This document shows positions 53,036 to 64,000 of a stretch of 64,000 nucleotides of DNA, one piece after another. Every line of letters begins with the position of its first letter. Position 1 is the first letter of the stretch. Origin of the DNA: Galeruca laticollis (lineage: Eukaryota > Arthropoda > Insecta > Coleoptera > Chrysomelidae); NCBI GenBank assembly GCA_963921935.1, contig OY998181.1, positions 141,445,423 to 141,509,422 on the forward strand, read 5' to 3'. The translations under genes and the position numbers were made by a program. The notes under the pieces were generated by a model. It worked only from the letters and a program-made list of their open reading frames with translations. It did no database searches and was not told the DNA's origin.

Positions 53036-53935
53036 TTAACTTATAAAATTTCAAGTTTACGCTATAAGCAGTGATTCGATCTAAATATTTTCTCCCTAAC
53101 AGTGGAAGAGTACTAACTATTTGACAGGATAATGTAAAGCAGTGTCGGAACAACAATAATCATAAATATATTAACTTATACATTTTAAGTTAATGCTATG
53201 AGCAATGATTATTGTAACCCACTAAATTCCATCGAAATATTTTTCCTAAACAATTGAAGAGTAGTAACTGAATAACAGGATGATGTAAAGCAAAGTATCA
53301 AACCAACAATAATCATATTATATTAACTTATAAATTTTAAGTTAATGCTATGAGCAATGATTATTGTAATCCACTAAATTCCATCGAAATATTTTTCCTA
53401 AACAATTGAAGAGTAGTAACTGAATAACAGGATGATGTAAAGCAAAGTATCAAACCAACAATAATCATATTATATTAACTTATAAATTTTAAGTTAATGC
53501 TATGAGCAATGATTATTGTAATCCACTAAATTCCATCGAAATATTTTTCCTAAACAATTGAAGAGTAGTAACTGAATAACAGGATGATGTAAAGCAAAGT
53601 ATCAAACCAACAATAATCATATTATATTAACTTATAAATTTTAAGTTAATGCTATGAGCAATGATTATTGTAATCCACTAAATTCCATCGAAATATTTGT
53701 CCTAAACAATGGAAGAGTAGTAACTGAATGACAAGATGATGTAACGCACAGTATCAAAACAACAATAATCATATATTAACTTATAAATTCTAAGTTAACG
53801 CTATGAGCAATGATCATTGTTACCCACCAAATTCCATCAAAATATTTGTCCTAAACAATGTAATAGTAGTAACTGAATGACAAGATTATGTAACAAACGA
53901 TATCAAAACAACAATAATCATATATTAATAAATTC
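53036..53935. repeat. 152 bp tandem satellite, about six copies
   Basis: The central copies are spaced exactly 152 bp (TGATGTAAAGCAAAG at 53281, 53433, 53585) and nearly identical; outer copies are diverged. Each monomer contains nested inverted repeats: ACAATAATCAT/ATGATTATTGT enclosing TTAACTTA/TAAGTTAA. No protein coding. Confidence 0.93.
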
Positions 53936-55292
53936 TAAATCAAATGTTAGAAAGCAACTGATGTAACCAGCAATTTTATTTTCAGGTGTCCTCTATCCAA
54001 ATGTACAGCTTCCATTTCTTCTGCCGAAATAAATAAAACACTAGGATTGGTTCTACAAACAGTTAGTATTTTGAATTATCTATATAAAAATATCAATATT
54101 TTTTTTAATATACTGATTAACATAACAATTAAAATACTTGTTTAACATTTTCACCTAAAATATAACATTTTTCAAGTTTCAGTTCTCTCCATCATATTAT
54201 TGTTGATATCCGGATAAAGATACATATACCTAAAAAAAGCATCAATTAAATATCAAGATCTTTTTCATCAGCACATTAAATCTAATACATAACTATAAGT
54301 GACATCTTGTTGAAAGGAAACGAAAATAGAACAAAAAATTCAATTCTTATTTATGATTCAGATTGAAAATACAATAATGGCTAATATCAATTATAATAAA
54401 GAAAATAAAATATTGTACAGATCATTAAGATAAAAAAAGTTCGCTATAAAAAATTCTGATGCCATGAATTTAATAAAAACACAAAATTGTTTTTATTTTA
54501 AAAGAGATATTACAGATTTCATAATTCTTGAGATGCTTTAATATTATAATATATTGTTTAAACTAAGTTTACAAATGAAATTCCTGTTTTCCCCAAGTTA
54601 TACCTGTTTTTTTCTACTTTGCATTCATTCCATTCCAACATATAGACACATCTTGATTCATGCAATCTTTCTCACTATTACATTCATATTGACTACTAGC
54701 TGAATAATCTATTATGAATATCTATTATAGACTAAGTAATTATAAAAATCCAATTAGATTAGATAGGTTAAAAATATGTGATGGTATTGCTGAGAAATCT
54801 AAAAACAATTTTCTTATTCTGCTTAAAAATTCCTCATCTTGCATTTTCCCATATAAGTAGATATTACTCTAACACAATACCAAGACTAAATTTAATCAAG
54901 GTCACTTCGAAATGCATCTTCACATACTGGGTTTAGTAAGTTCTCAGTTCTCATTGTCCGTGTAATAAAATAGTTGGTATAAATCATATATTCTTTGAAT
55001 GCACTAATCATATTTCTCCTACTGGAACACTCATATCTTATTTAACAAAATATTGATTCCAACTATTTCCACAGTAATACCAACAAACAATAAACCTGTT
55101 GTTACTGTTTATAAGCTCTTTAAATGAAAATTAATATGTGGCAAATAATGAAAGTTGTTGCCATCCCCCTAATACACACACAGAGAGGCGTATTATCCCT
55201 AAGGAAAACTAGGCACATGTCTAGGGTTACAAGGTTACAAAGCACGCGTGTAATCCTCTTTTCTCCATAGCCTTATTTACGTCATTCTAGAA
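53936..55292. other. AT-rich sequence without recognisable genes
   Basis: No ORF above about 60 codons with any known motif. Could be part of a non-autonomous element that carries the satellite. Confidence 0.5.
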
Positions 55293-56160
55293 CAATGGTT
55301 CCCAACCAGTGGTCCGCAGAAGCCAAAATATGGTCCGCGAATGATTTTAAATTTAGCGAGATTTCTAAATTAATAGCACAATCTAAAAAACCTCACACAG
55401 TCGGAGAAACGCTCGTGAAACCGTGTTTGATTAGAACCGTCGAAGAAGTTTTGAGATTAGAGCCAAGACAAAAATACAAGATATATAGTATTTGTCACGA
55501 TTTAAGAAAGTCTATTCTATTGCATCTCATATAATAACTGAAGGCTAATCACTTTCTTAGATCGTGAAAAATACTATACCTCCGTCCAATAACACGGTCA
55601 AAGCTCGAATTGAACTTGTGTCAAATGATACTGCAGCAACTTGTTTCAAGAATCAAAAAGTCGCCATTTTTCTTTTTGCAGTGTGATAAATCAACAGACA
55701 ATTCGAATTGTTGTCAACTACTTGTATTTGTTCACATTTTACACGACAACATAATTAAAAAAGAATTATTGATTGGGAACTGGAAACAACATCAAAAGGT
55801 ATCGACGTTGATTGATGAATTCAATCGTTACTTCCCAGAATATACTGAAGAAGCTAAAGTTGATCAAGGAAGAACTCATTGAATTCCAAAAGGACAGAAA
55901 CTGCAAGAATGCTTTTGAGTCGAATTTCCTTTAGTCGTTTTGGTGTAAAAAAGCAATTTCTCATACTAAATTTCAATAAGCCAACAACAACAACTTATTT
56001 ATGTGAACAAGGATATTCTGCTTTGTTGTTAATTAAACACAAGGCGAGGAAAGTGATGATTTGTGTGTTGCTTTATGTAACAATATTAGTCTATGGATAA
56101 CCGAACTCACGAAGAAGATGCACGCTCAGAAATCACATTAATACAAAACTACAGAAGTTT
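55293..56160 (+). pseudogene. hAT (Charlie/ZBED-like) transposase remnant, internally deleted
   Basis: Starts with CAATGGTTCCCAACCAGTGG, a typical hAT terminal repeat with the GGTCCGC continuation. Coding pieces: SKLIAQSKKPHTVGETLVKP, LSNNTVKARIELVSND, LVSRIKKSPFFFLQCDKSTD, NCCQLLVFVHILHDNIIKKE, then a large internal deletion to the C-terminal dimerisation region TTTYLCEQGYSALLLIKHKA. Many stops and shifts. The right terminal repeat was not found. Confidence 0.8.
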
Positions 56161-56880
56161 ATCCTAAAAATATTATTATTTCATTTTATGTAATTTCTAT
56201 TGAGTTTTAAATTAACAACAAGATAGCCAAACGCACATTTGTGCAGGGTAAACTTTTCGCGTGGGGAATGTGAGAAAGAAAACTCTTTCCAGTAATTTCT
56301 AATCTTTCGGTTATTTATTGTAACCATTTTCAAAGAAACTTCAAGAGATATACATTATAGATATTTAAAATAAGGTTGAAGAAAAAAAAATAATTACACT
56401 ACTTGAGGTTGTTCACATATCTATAAAATTGATTTAAATGGAGAAAAATTATTGTTTTTCTTTAAAATAGATACATAATATAAATATTTAAATTGGCATA
56501 TTTGCAATTTACAACAATTTATAGTAGTCATAGATTTTTTTTAATTTAGTCTATTAGTAAGTGATAGTTATTATATTATAAGATGTTTATTAAACTTTTT
56601 TTATTTTTAAATGGAATAATAGAAAATTAATAAAAGAATTCTCCACCTTAATGCCTTGATTCAGTTTTTTTTCGTTTTTGTCAAATGATAATAAATAACT
56701 GTATATTGAACTTAGTTTCTAAATATGTCTTTTATTTTAGAGTAGTTGTTTTCTTTACATAGAATTTCAAAGTTTTTATAATCCATCACATGATTTGTAA
56801 AGAAAACATGTTGAGCTAAAGCTCATCTTTCTGGATAGAACTTGCATCGATCTTATGTAAAGCTTAACGCTTAGTTATTT
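56161..56880. other. AT-rich sequence without recognisable genes
   Basis: Homopolymer-rich; nothing supportable beyond AT-rich decay between the hAT and Penelope-like remnants. Confidence 0.5.
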
Positions 56881-56881
56881 T

Positions 56882-57990
56882 TTAGGAAGTCTGGCCGACA
56901 TATACAGATTTACATGTCGAGCATGTTAATCTATATATAACATTTGAAAGATCAGTATAAGGATCAATTTCTTTCCATTTACTATAAACACAATTAATTG
57001 ACTGAATATTTCTATTTGCAAGTTTTATGGTAGTCACTTCTTTTAAAATTTTGGAAATTCTAGGTGTAAGCTCTTTAAAGTATGGTAAAGATGCAAAAAA
57101 GATGTTGGTTATATTTGTATTCGTTACATTTTCTGGGTTAGCAGTTACTAAATTAGGTTCAGTTGTCAGTATTGAATGAGGAGTGTTAAACAATATTTCC
57201 TTACTAATGTTTTAGGATAACTATTACTAATAAATAGGTTAGATTAGATTTGTAAATTTTTATAATGCATGGTACAATCTGAGATATTGATGTATACTCT
57301 AATTTTCATTTGTTTTATCAGATTTATTTTTGTTGAAAATTTGTGGAATGAAAAATAGTTGATATATCTACCTAAACTGCAAGGATTTCAATATCAGTCA
57401 ACTGTAATTATTGTATCAATATTTTTTATAAGTCTGGTATCTAGAAAAGGAACGTATTGTCTCAATAGTGAACTGGATGTAAGGGTCATAACTATTAAAT
57501 GTTCCCAATATCTCATTGATGCCTGTATTAGGTAGTGCTAATATTATATTGTCTACATATTTTTTTTGAAAGATAGACATAAAGAAAGGTAAGGAATAAC
57601 ATTGTCTAAGAAGTCATCCATAACATATGTAGCTAAAATTGGATATATATTTGCTCCCATGGGGGTACCAAAAGTTTGTTTCTAAAAAATTAATTTTGTT
57701 TATGTTACAATGTAAACGAATACGTTCTCAATTTTTTTCAATAGATCTTAAGCTGATTTTCAAGTATACGTTACTAAATAAAGATATTACATCAAGACTT
57801 GCCAAAACACAATAAAACGAAACTTCGATCAAACTATACATTATAAATAGTTTAATAAATACAAACCATTTTTTAATAATTCGTGTACTTTCCTAGTATC
57901 CGTTATGCTGTATTTAGCATTATTATAGGTGTGAATCAGTTCGTACTTATCACTCATTATGTTGTAATACTTATGTATTATTGCACTAAT
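56882..57990 (-). pseudogene. Second Penelope-like element fragment (RT and GIY-YIG)
   Basis: On the minus strand near 57690-57430: FGTP-like MG (FWYPHGSKYISNF frame-shifted), PFFMSIFQKKYVDNIILALP (degenerate YVDD, here YVDN) and FNSYDPYIQFTIE. The open piece 57193-56882 encodes SLPYFKELTPRISKILKEVT and the GIY-YIG start NVIYRLTCSTCKSVYVGQTS. Truncated at 56880 and multiply broken. Different lineage from the copy at 26750. Confidence 0.78.
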
Positions 57991-58091
57991 ATAAAAACAT
58001 CACAATCTTCAACGTGTTGTGCTCAGTGAGGGCACTTGAAAACCGTTCAGAAAAATGGCGACCGCTCAAAAAACATATTGAGTTTCGCTCA

Positions 58092-58175
58092 CTGATCAAA
58101 GTGCGTTCACAAAACATTCACTCAACAGTTACGGTTGTGCAACTGTTGTGTTTTCTGAACGCACCTTATGATCAG
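58092..58175. repeat. Long hairpin, MITE-like
   Basis: Nested arms CTGATCA/TGATCAG, GTGCGTTC/GAACGCAC, ACAAAAC/GTTTTCT (one mismatch) and CAACAGTT/AACTGTTG around ACGGTTGTGC. An almost complete 84 bp fold-back. Function unknown; may be two facing ends of a small DNA element. Confidence 0.7.
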
Positions 58176-58849
58176 ACGCTGTAAAAAGTCTTGGTTTGGT
58201 TGACGTCGTTGTCGGTTTATAAGTAATTAAAATAAAATTAGTTTGTTTCATGTTTGAAAACTAATATAATCATAATGATGAGTGGATTTATTAAGGAAAA
58301 CAGAACGAATTAGTCGAGAATTGACTGTGCTGATTTAAAAAATATATAGGTCGATATAATTTCAAAATATGGACCTTAAAGACATATATTTTTCGTAATA
58401 ACAATTTTTGATATCTCTTTTAAAATAACCCATATACCGAACTTTGTTGTAAGGTTGGTAGACCCTGTTTATTACCAGCCCATGATTTTTGTATGTTTTG
58501 TTTTAAAACTGTATTCATTGTACAGTATATGTTTGCATTTGTCTACATTTATATTTTTCACACTGTTGCATTTAATATAAGTTAAAAGGACTTGCCCATG
58601 AACAAATAGCTAAAAATCATTTGTGAGACGTCCTGAACAATATCCAATCATAAAATCGGTCACTTGTATACAGTCCGGGGGCTGTATCATGCTAAAAAAC
58701 AGGAATTTCTCCAAAAATTAGAAAAATGTAGTTTATCTGGATTTATAGGACCTGCTGTACTGGCTATGGTGAGCTGATAAACAATAGTATTCACTTGAGA
58801 CGCCCTGAACAATATCCAGTCATAAAATTGGTCAATGTCGAGAGCATGG
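58176..58849. other. Unassigned sequence left of piggyBac-5
   Basis: No gene. TGAGACG/CCTGAACAATATCCA segments repeat at about 58623 and 58797 (CGTCCTGAACAATATCCAAT, CGCCCTGAACAATATCCAGT), so part of it is duplicated. Confidence 0.45.
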
Positions 58850-59215
58850 TATTATTTAAAGGATGGCTAACTTTCAAGCAGTACATAAAGACAAAGAGAC
58901 ATTGTTTCGTCATAAAACTTTATGTTATATGTGACTGTGAAACCGGTTAAATATTGGAATTCGTTGTATATATTGACAAAGGTACATACAATCCAGATGA
59001 AAATATAGTAGGTTTGGGAGCATCCGGAAATATTGTGGCTGCGCTTATGAATCCTTACCTAGATAAGGGTATGGATAACTTTTATAGCAGTCAAATACTG
59101 TCAAACTTTCTCCATATCATAACACAAAGCAAGCGTCCCGTGCATCAGTTTTCTAACGTTACGATGATCCGACTGATTTTGCTACAAACCGAGGGCTGTA
59201 GCAATATACAATTCT
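58850..59215 (+). pseudogene. piggyBac-5 transposase internal fragment
   Basis: Frame reads SMVLFKGWLTFKQYIKTKRH, FVIKLYVICDCETG, a stop, then ILEFVVYIDKGTYNPDENIV, GLGASGNIVAALMNPYLDKG and MDNFYSSQILSNFLHII. These match the DDE core of piggyBac around the first and second catalytic acids (LFVDNWY-type site is present as MDNFYSS). Ends lacking; 120-codon remnant. Confidence 0.8.
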
Positions 59216-60039
59216 AATACACACAAATTAATTCTTAATAACTGGACTTTTAATTGAAAACCTATAACTGTTATCACGATTCAGTTATGCATTTACTTAT
59301 TTATTTATTTTATTTATTATCATTAACTTTATTGTGAGAGCCAACCTGTACCCAATAAGAGACAACAAAGTAATTATAACAATCTCACCTTAACCATAAT
59401 GCTCTACTCAATGACTAGACTAGTAGACCTCAGATTCCTCTCCAAAACTCTCCTACAGTAGGGGTTAGTACCCACAGCACTACTACATGATTTACCTCAA
59501 AATAAACTAAAGAATCTGATATTCTCCTAACGTAGATGTAAATAATAAGAGTGACTAGCTGGTGTTTATTCTATGATAAAAACATCAATGTTCAGCTTGT
59601 GTCTTTTCAAAACTAAATTACAATTGACCACAGCTGAGTGCAACTGCCTAAAAGAGTAGTCAATAAACAATAAGTTGCTTTGAACCTTAATGAATTTCAT
59701 TTAACCTTAATAAATGTCATATAAACTAGTTTAAATAAAAAACTCTAAGCAATTGCTTAAAGTACACAAATATCTTAACTAAACCTTATAATAATTTAAA
59801 GTTTAACGAGCTTCCCCAAAGGATTGCAAATTCCTAGGTTGTACACTCAAAAGAATAATAAATTTTTTAATTTATTAACAAAAAGGTTTCCAGTTCGAAT
59901 CGGTCTTTCAGCAAGTGCGTATCAATAGATATTTGTTGTAACCAAACCGGTTAGTGTAAAAACTATACTTATTAATCGACTATTAATAGAGGTGCGAAAA
60001 AACCAAAAACTTGGTGAAAATACAAACAACTAAATTAAA
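59216..60039. other. Unassigned flank and LINE 5' untranslated region
   Basis: TTATTTATTTATT repeats near 59295. From about 59890 the GC content rises and the sequence is likely the LINE 5' UTR leading to ORF1. Confidence 0.4.
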
Positions 60040-61398
60040 ATGAGTAAAAACGATCCCCCTGACGAAGGGGGATATTCCAATGAAATGGAATTGGATGGAA
60101 ATAAAACAAACAATTCGGATAATCCTGGAAATGAAAAAAACATGGAAAAGGAGCAAACAAAGAAATTATTCAATATCCAGAAAGCTCATTTCTACTCTGA
60201 CAAGGTATATGTATTCATCGAAAAAACAAACAAGGAAGAGGAAGGAATAGGTAAAATGCACCCAATGAAGGTAGGCCACATTTTACATAAGAAACTAAAA
60301 ATCCCAAACATCATCAGCATAGCAAGTGTAGGTAAAAATAGAGTAAGAGTAAAATTGAAAACTATAAAAGACGCGAATAGATTATTAACTGATGGAAGAT
60401 TAATTGAGGAACAGTTAACAGCATTTATTCCTAATAACTTGTTGCAACGAAAGGGAATAATAAGAAATGTTGACACAATATTCAAAGACGATTATCTTTT
60501 TGAAAACATAATTTCCCCTGTAACAATAACCGAAGTCAATAGATTCAAAAGAAAAATAGACATAGATAGCGAATCTGTTTTTGTACCTCGGCAAATGGTC
60601 CTATTAACATTTAAAGGGAACATGCTACCCAGTCATGTTTTCATCAATAGCGTAGCATGTGCAGTTGAACCATATGTACACAAAGTCATGCAATGCTTTA
60701 AATGTTTAGAACATGGTCATGTTGCAAAAAATTGTCGAAGTACAAAAACACTCTGCATTAATTGCTCTAAAGATAAAGAAAACGAGCACAGTTGTAGGGA
60801 TCCACAAGACAGTTTTTGTCTACACTGCAAAAGCGATAAACATAAATCAATTTCCAAAGTATGCCCTAAATTTGTTGAGTAACATAAAAGAAAAAAACAC
60901 ATTGCAGAACAAAATTTAACTTTTTTAGAAGCAAAAACTGGTCTCAAAAATTCCTACGCAAATATAATTACAAATAACAAGTATCTGGTATTAGACACGG
61001 AAAACATCGAATCCTTTCCACCACTAACACAAAAAACAAACAGAAATCCTGGTAATACATACAGAACTAATATGCCCATTCAACCATCCACTTCCAACCA
61101 AACCAGAGAAATACCATCCCATTCTCAGCTACACCCTGAACCAACACCACCCAACAAAAGAAAAAAAGTTTCCTCCCGTATACCAGAAGAACCCTTGTTT
61201 CCTTTCACATTCGGGCCCGAACGTCCCCTCCCTCCTTTTGATAAATCAACATATGAACAGAATGCAAATGAAATTGTAAAATTATTTTTTAATGTCTTTC
61301 AAAGTGTACTAGATGATGTAAGCTCATTCGATGAATTAAAAAAAATAAATCCAACAATTGTAAAAAACAAAATTAGCAACATTTATTATAATGGCTAA
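60040..61398 (+). pseudogene. LINE ORF1, Gag-like with zinc knuckles, one stop
   Basis: Begins MSKNDPPDEGGYSNEMELDG. The middle forms an RRM-like region; three cysteine motifs follow: CFKCLEHGHVAKNC, CINCSKDKENEHSC and CLHCKSDKHKSISKVC. A TAA at 60880-60882 interrupts the frame, which continues HIAEQNLTFLEAKTGLKNSY (the conserved post-knuckle segment) and a Pro-rich tail to 61398. ORF1 binds the element RNA and forms RNPs. Single lesion. Confidence 0.85.
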
Positions 61399-64000
61399 TA
61401 AGGTCAAAAGTAACTTTAAAATGTTGCAATGGAACGCTAAATCTGCAGTTTCAAATAAATTAAGTTTGGTGAAATGTTTGGATGAAAATGATATAGACAT
61501 AGCACTTATATCTGAGACATGGTTTAAACCCAGCAGACAAATTTCGTTTAGGGGTTATGATATAATCCGGAGGGACAGGGATGATGGATATGCAGGTGTT
61601 GCAATCTTAATTAAAAATATTTACTCTTTTAAGGAAATCAATATTCAACAAAATTTCGTACCTGGAATCTTAATTTGCGGTATTCAAATATTAAACCCTA
61701 AAGATGTAAATTTCAACTGTTTCTCACTTTATTGCCCACCGGATATAAACACAAATTACACTGACTGGCAGAATGTGATTGGCTTACTGGATTCAAACAG
61801 TATAATAGGTGGAGATTTCAACGCCCATCACGAGTTTTGGGGCTCTTACAAAAATAACCCCAAAGGTAAACAAATCAAAGAAGCTTTGGACGATAGTGAT
61901 ATTGTAATTTTAAATACGGGGCAACCCACGCGATTTACTAATAATAACAATCAATCTGCAAGATCTAACGCTCTCCACGCCTGATCTGGCGCTTAACTGC
62001 CGATGGTACACGCTTGCGGACGTTATGGGATCAGATCATTTCCCTATTATAATAGAAGTAAACAAAAACATTCACTTTGATGAAGATTATCTCCCAAAAA
62101 CTAAATGGAACTTGCGTAAAGCCAACTGGAAATTATACCAGGACGCAGCTGATACTTATTTTACCCAAAACTGCCGAAGAATGCATACTACTGAAGAAAA
62201 ATATGATCTTCTTATCCAATGAATTAATATGGCTGCCGACGTGGCAATCCCGGTTAACAAACCCTTCAAACACAAAAATAAAAAAATTTTACCTCCTTGG
62301 TGGGACCCTGAATGCGACGCCGCAATCACTCAACGTGAACAAAAATTAATGGATTATAAAAATCAAAGTACTATGCAAACAAGAAATAGCACAAGTAAAA
62401 AAACTATTAAAAGACAAAGCCAAGGATAGTTGGAGGAGATGGTGCTCAAAACTTAATAAAAACACATCTGTGACGGAGCTCTGGAACCAAGCAAAAATAA
62501 TGCAAAGAAAAGTAGTGTGAAAAAAATGACAGTACTGCATGGCAGGAGGACTTCCTTGATAAAATTGCACCACCTATGCCACTCGATGACATCAGCCACA
62601 ATCTAGAGACACTCAAACAGTCCAAAAATAATCATTCCATTTTTTCAACACCTATTAACCTGAAGGAAATAGATTATGCACTTCAAAATAGGAAAAACAC
62701 ATCTCCAGGTTACGATGAAATTCGATATCCCATGCTTCACCATCTACTTCTAAATGCCAATCAAATTTTAAAACAAATATTTAACGACATTTGGCTGTCT
62801 GGTGAAAGTATCACTGAATGGAAAAATATTATAGTCATAACTATTTTAAAACATGGCAAAAATCCAGAGGAGGACTCTTATCGGCCCATATGATTACTAC
62901 CTTGTGTTTTAAAATTTTTCGAAATAGTAAAAAATCGTCTAGAATGGTGGTTAAATCATATAAATGTCCTCCCTTCCACTCAATATGGATATAAAAAAAA
63001 CTACGGAACTTATGACACAGCGGCACATATTGCTACTGAAGTACAAGCATGTTTCGCAAAAGACGAATATCTTATCACACTATTCCTCGATATAAAATCC
63101 GCTTATGAATGTGTAGAAAGGCATATATTACGCGGAAAATTAATCGATCTGCAGGTACCTGTAGAAATAGCAAATATTATTTGCAAACTGTATGTAAATA
63201 GATCCTTAACAGTTCGACAACAGAATGGAACCCTGTTAAAAAGTCGAGTAGCCAACAGAGGTCTACCACAAGGCTCTGTATTAGCACTATTACTATTCAA
63301 TATTTACACTATAAACATTCACACGATTACACCCAACGCTAATATTATCCAGTATGCAGACGACTTTTCCATCTACATACATTCGAAAAGATTTGAACAG
63401 TGCTTAACTTTATTTAATGCAGCTATAACACCACTCTTCAATTGTTTGGAGAAACATGGAATGGATATTTCTCCTAACAAATCACAGTGTGTGATCTTTA
63501 CTCGACATAACATCTTAAATACCCCCACAATAACATTGGGAAATATTCAGTTCCCTCTAGTTAACGAATTTAAATATCTTGGTATTACACTAGACAGAAA
63601 GTTGACATTTAAGACACACATAGAGGAAATTCTAGTAAAAGCAAGTAAAGGACTAAACTTTCTCAAATCTATAATGAAAACATGGTGGGGTGCAAACCCT
63701 CAAACTGCTCTAACTTTCTACAAGGCATACATAAGGTCAATTATAGACTATGGGTACACATTATATGGCTGCGCAAGCAAGAAGGAGCTACGGAAGCTGG
63801 ATGTCTTATAAAATAAAGCTTTGAGGTTGTGCATTGAAGCGATGAAATCAACCCCCATCGAACCACTTCGAGCAGAATTGTTTGAACCACCCCTAGAACT
63901 ACGGAGACAAACGTTAGCAGAGAAAAACATCTTAAAATGTAAAACTAAAAATTCCCCATTAATGACTATGGTAACAGCTTTAAACATTCATGACCTGACA
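61391..64000 (+). pseudogene. LINE ORF2, endonuclease and reverse transcriptase
   Basis: Starts at ATG 61391, overlapping the ORF1 stop by 8 nt. AP-endonuclease: LQWNAKSAVSNKLSLVKCLD, ISETWF, IIGGDFNAHHEFWGS; the SDH motif (MGSDHFPI) is in another frame near 62025 after a frameshift at about 61985. RT: SPGYDEIRYPML, LFLDIKSAYECVERHILRGK, GLPQGSVLALLLFNIYT, and IIQYADDFSIYIHSK. Further stops at 62220-62222, 62891-62893 and 63809-63811, with frame returning near 62440. PPWWDPECDAAI after EN is typical of the I group. RNase H, if any, lies outside. Confidence 0.87.

Larger units (their letters stand above)
60040..64000 (+). mobile_element. I-group non-LTR retrotransposon (LINE), 3' end beyond window
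   Basis: Two overlapping coding regions (Gag-like ORF1 and endonuclease-RT ORF2) in the layout of I/Jockey-group LINEs. No 3' UTR or tail in the window. Confidence 0.88.

Noticed and set aside
53036..53935. CRISPR-like array
   Set aside because: The whole 152 bp unit repeats, with no unique spacers, in an insect genome.

Overview
This 64 kb window is eukaryotic, almost certainly insect (arthropod), DNA made up of transposable elements and their remains; I found no convincing single-copy host gene, tRNA, rRNA or CRISPR array. The evidence is AT-rich sequence, GT-AG introns inside transposase genes, and the family mix: Ty3/gypsy, BEL/Pao-like, Penelope-like and I-group LINE retroelements, plus piggyBac, Tc1/mariner (DD41D type), pogo/Tigger, PIF/Harbinger, Merlin, hAT and a Sola-like DNA transposon. 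The species cannot be named from the sequence; a beetle or another insect with a large, repeat-rich genome would fit.

Layout. (1) 1-9317: a minus-strand Ty3/gypsy element (LTR, polypurine tract, pol, -1 frameshift site, gag) split in gag by a 3.43 kb terminal-inverted-repeat DNA transposon (4825-8254) with a three-exon, apparently intact gene. (2) 9318-25335: a tandem array of a 1.86 kb unit (partial A, then B, C, D and a diverged partial E) carrying a decayed Merlin (ISXO2-like) transposase. Four later insertions sit in single units: piggyBac-1 (10164-12686), an endogenous phenuivirus-like nucleoprotein copy (14477-15777) flanked by a 164 bp duplication, piggyBac-2 (16120-18765), and a DD41D mariner with 318 bp inverted repeats (20626-22768). 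Neighbouring units act as built-in empty sites. (3) 25336-33190: PIF/Harbinger and Penelope-like pieces, one Harbinger inside a Penelope-like element and another inside a Tc1-like transposase, plus two copies of a covarying hammerhead-like hairpin. (4) 33400-36360: a second, different Merlin transposase pseudogene, an unknown intact minus-strand ORF and a YqaJ-exonuclease-like fragment. (5) 37081-40205: a nearly complete Harbinger with divergent functions on opposite strands (Myb/SANT gene +, HARBI1-like transposase -). (6) 41236-46710: a pogo/Tigger element hosting an intact DD41D mariner and a solo LTR. (7) 47136-51979: piggyBac-3, a BEL/Pao-like LTR piece, a gypsy integrase/LTR tail and a piggyBac-4 tail. 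(8) 53036-53935: a 152 bp tandem satellite with nested inverted repeats. (9) 55293-59215: hAT, Penelope-like and piggyBac-5 remnants. (10) 60040-64000: an I-group LINE running off the window.

How the genes work together. No cellular pathway is encoded. The functional relationships are within elements: gag and pol of gypsy joined by a GGGAAAA slippery site; Harbinger elements pairing a Myb/SANT DNA-binding protein with a HARBI1-like nuclease; piggyBac elements pairing a transposase that has a cysteine-rich tail with palindromic motifs near both ends. Only the Sola-like gene, piggyBac-1, piggyBac-2 and the mariner at 41863-42936 look undamaged. The most unusual items are the viral nucleoprotein insertion with its long duplication, the Merlin-derived satellite, the hammerhead-like RNA motif and the paired palindromes in the piggyBac ends.
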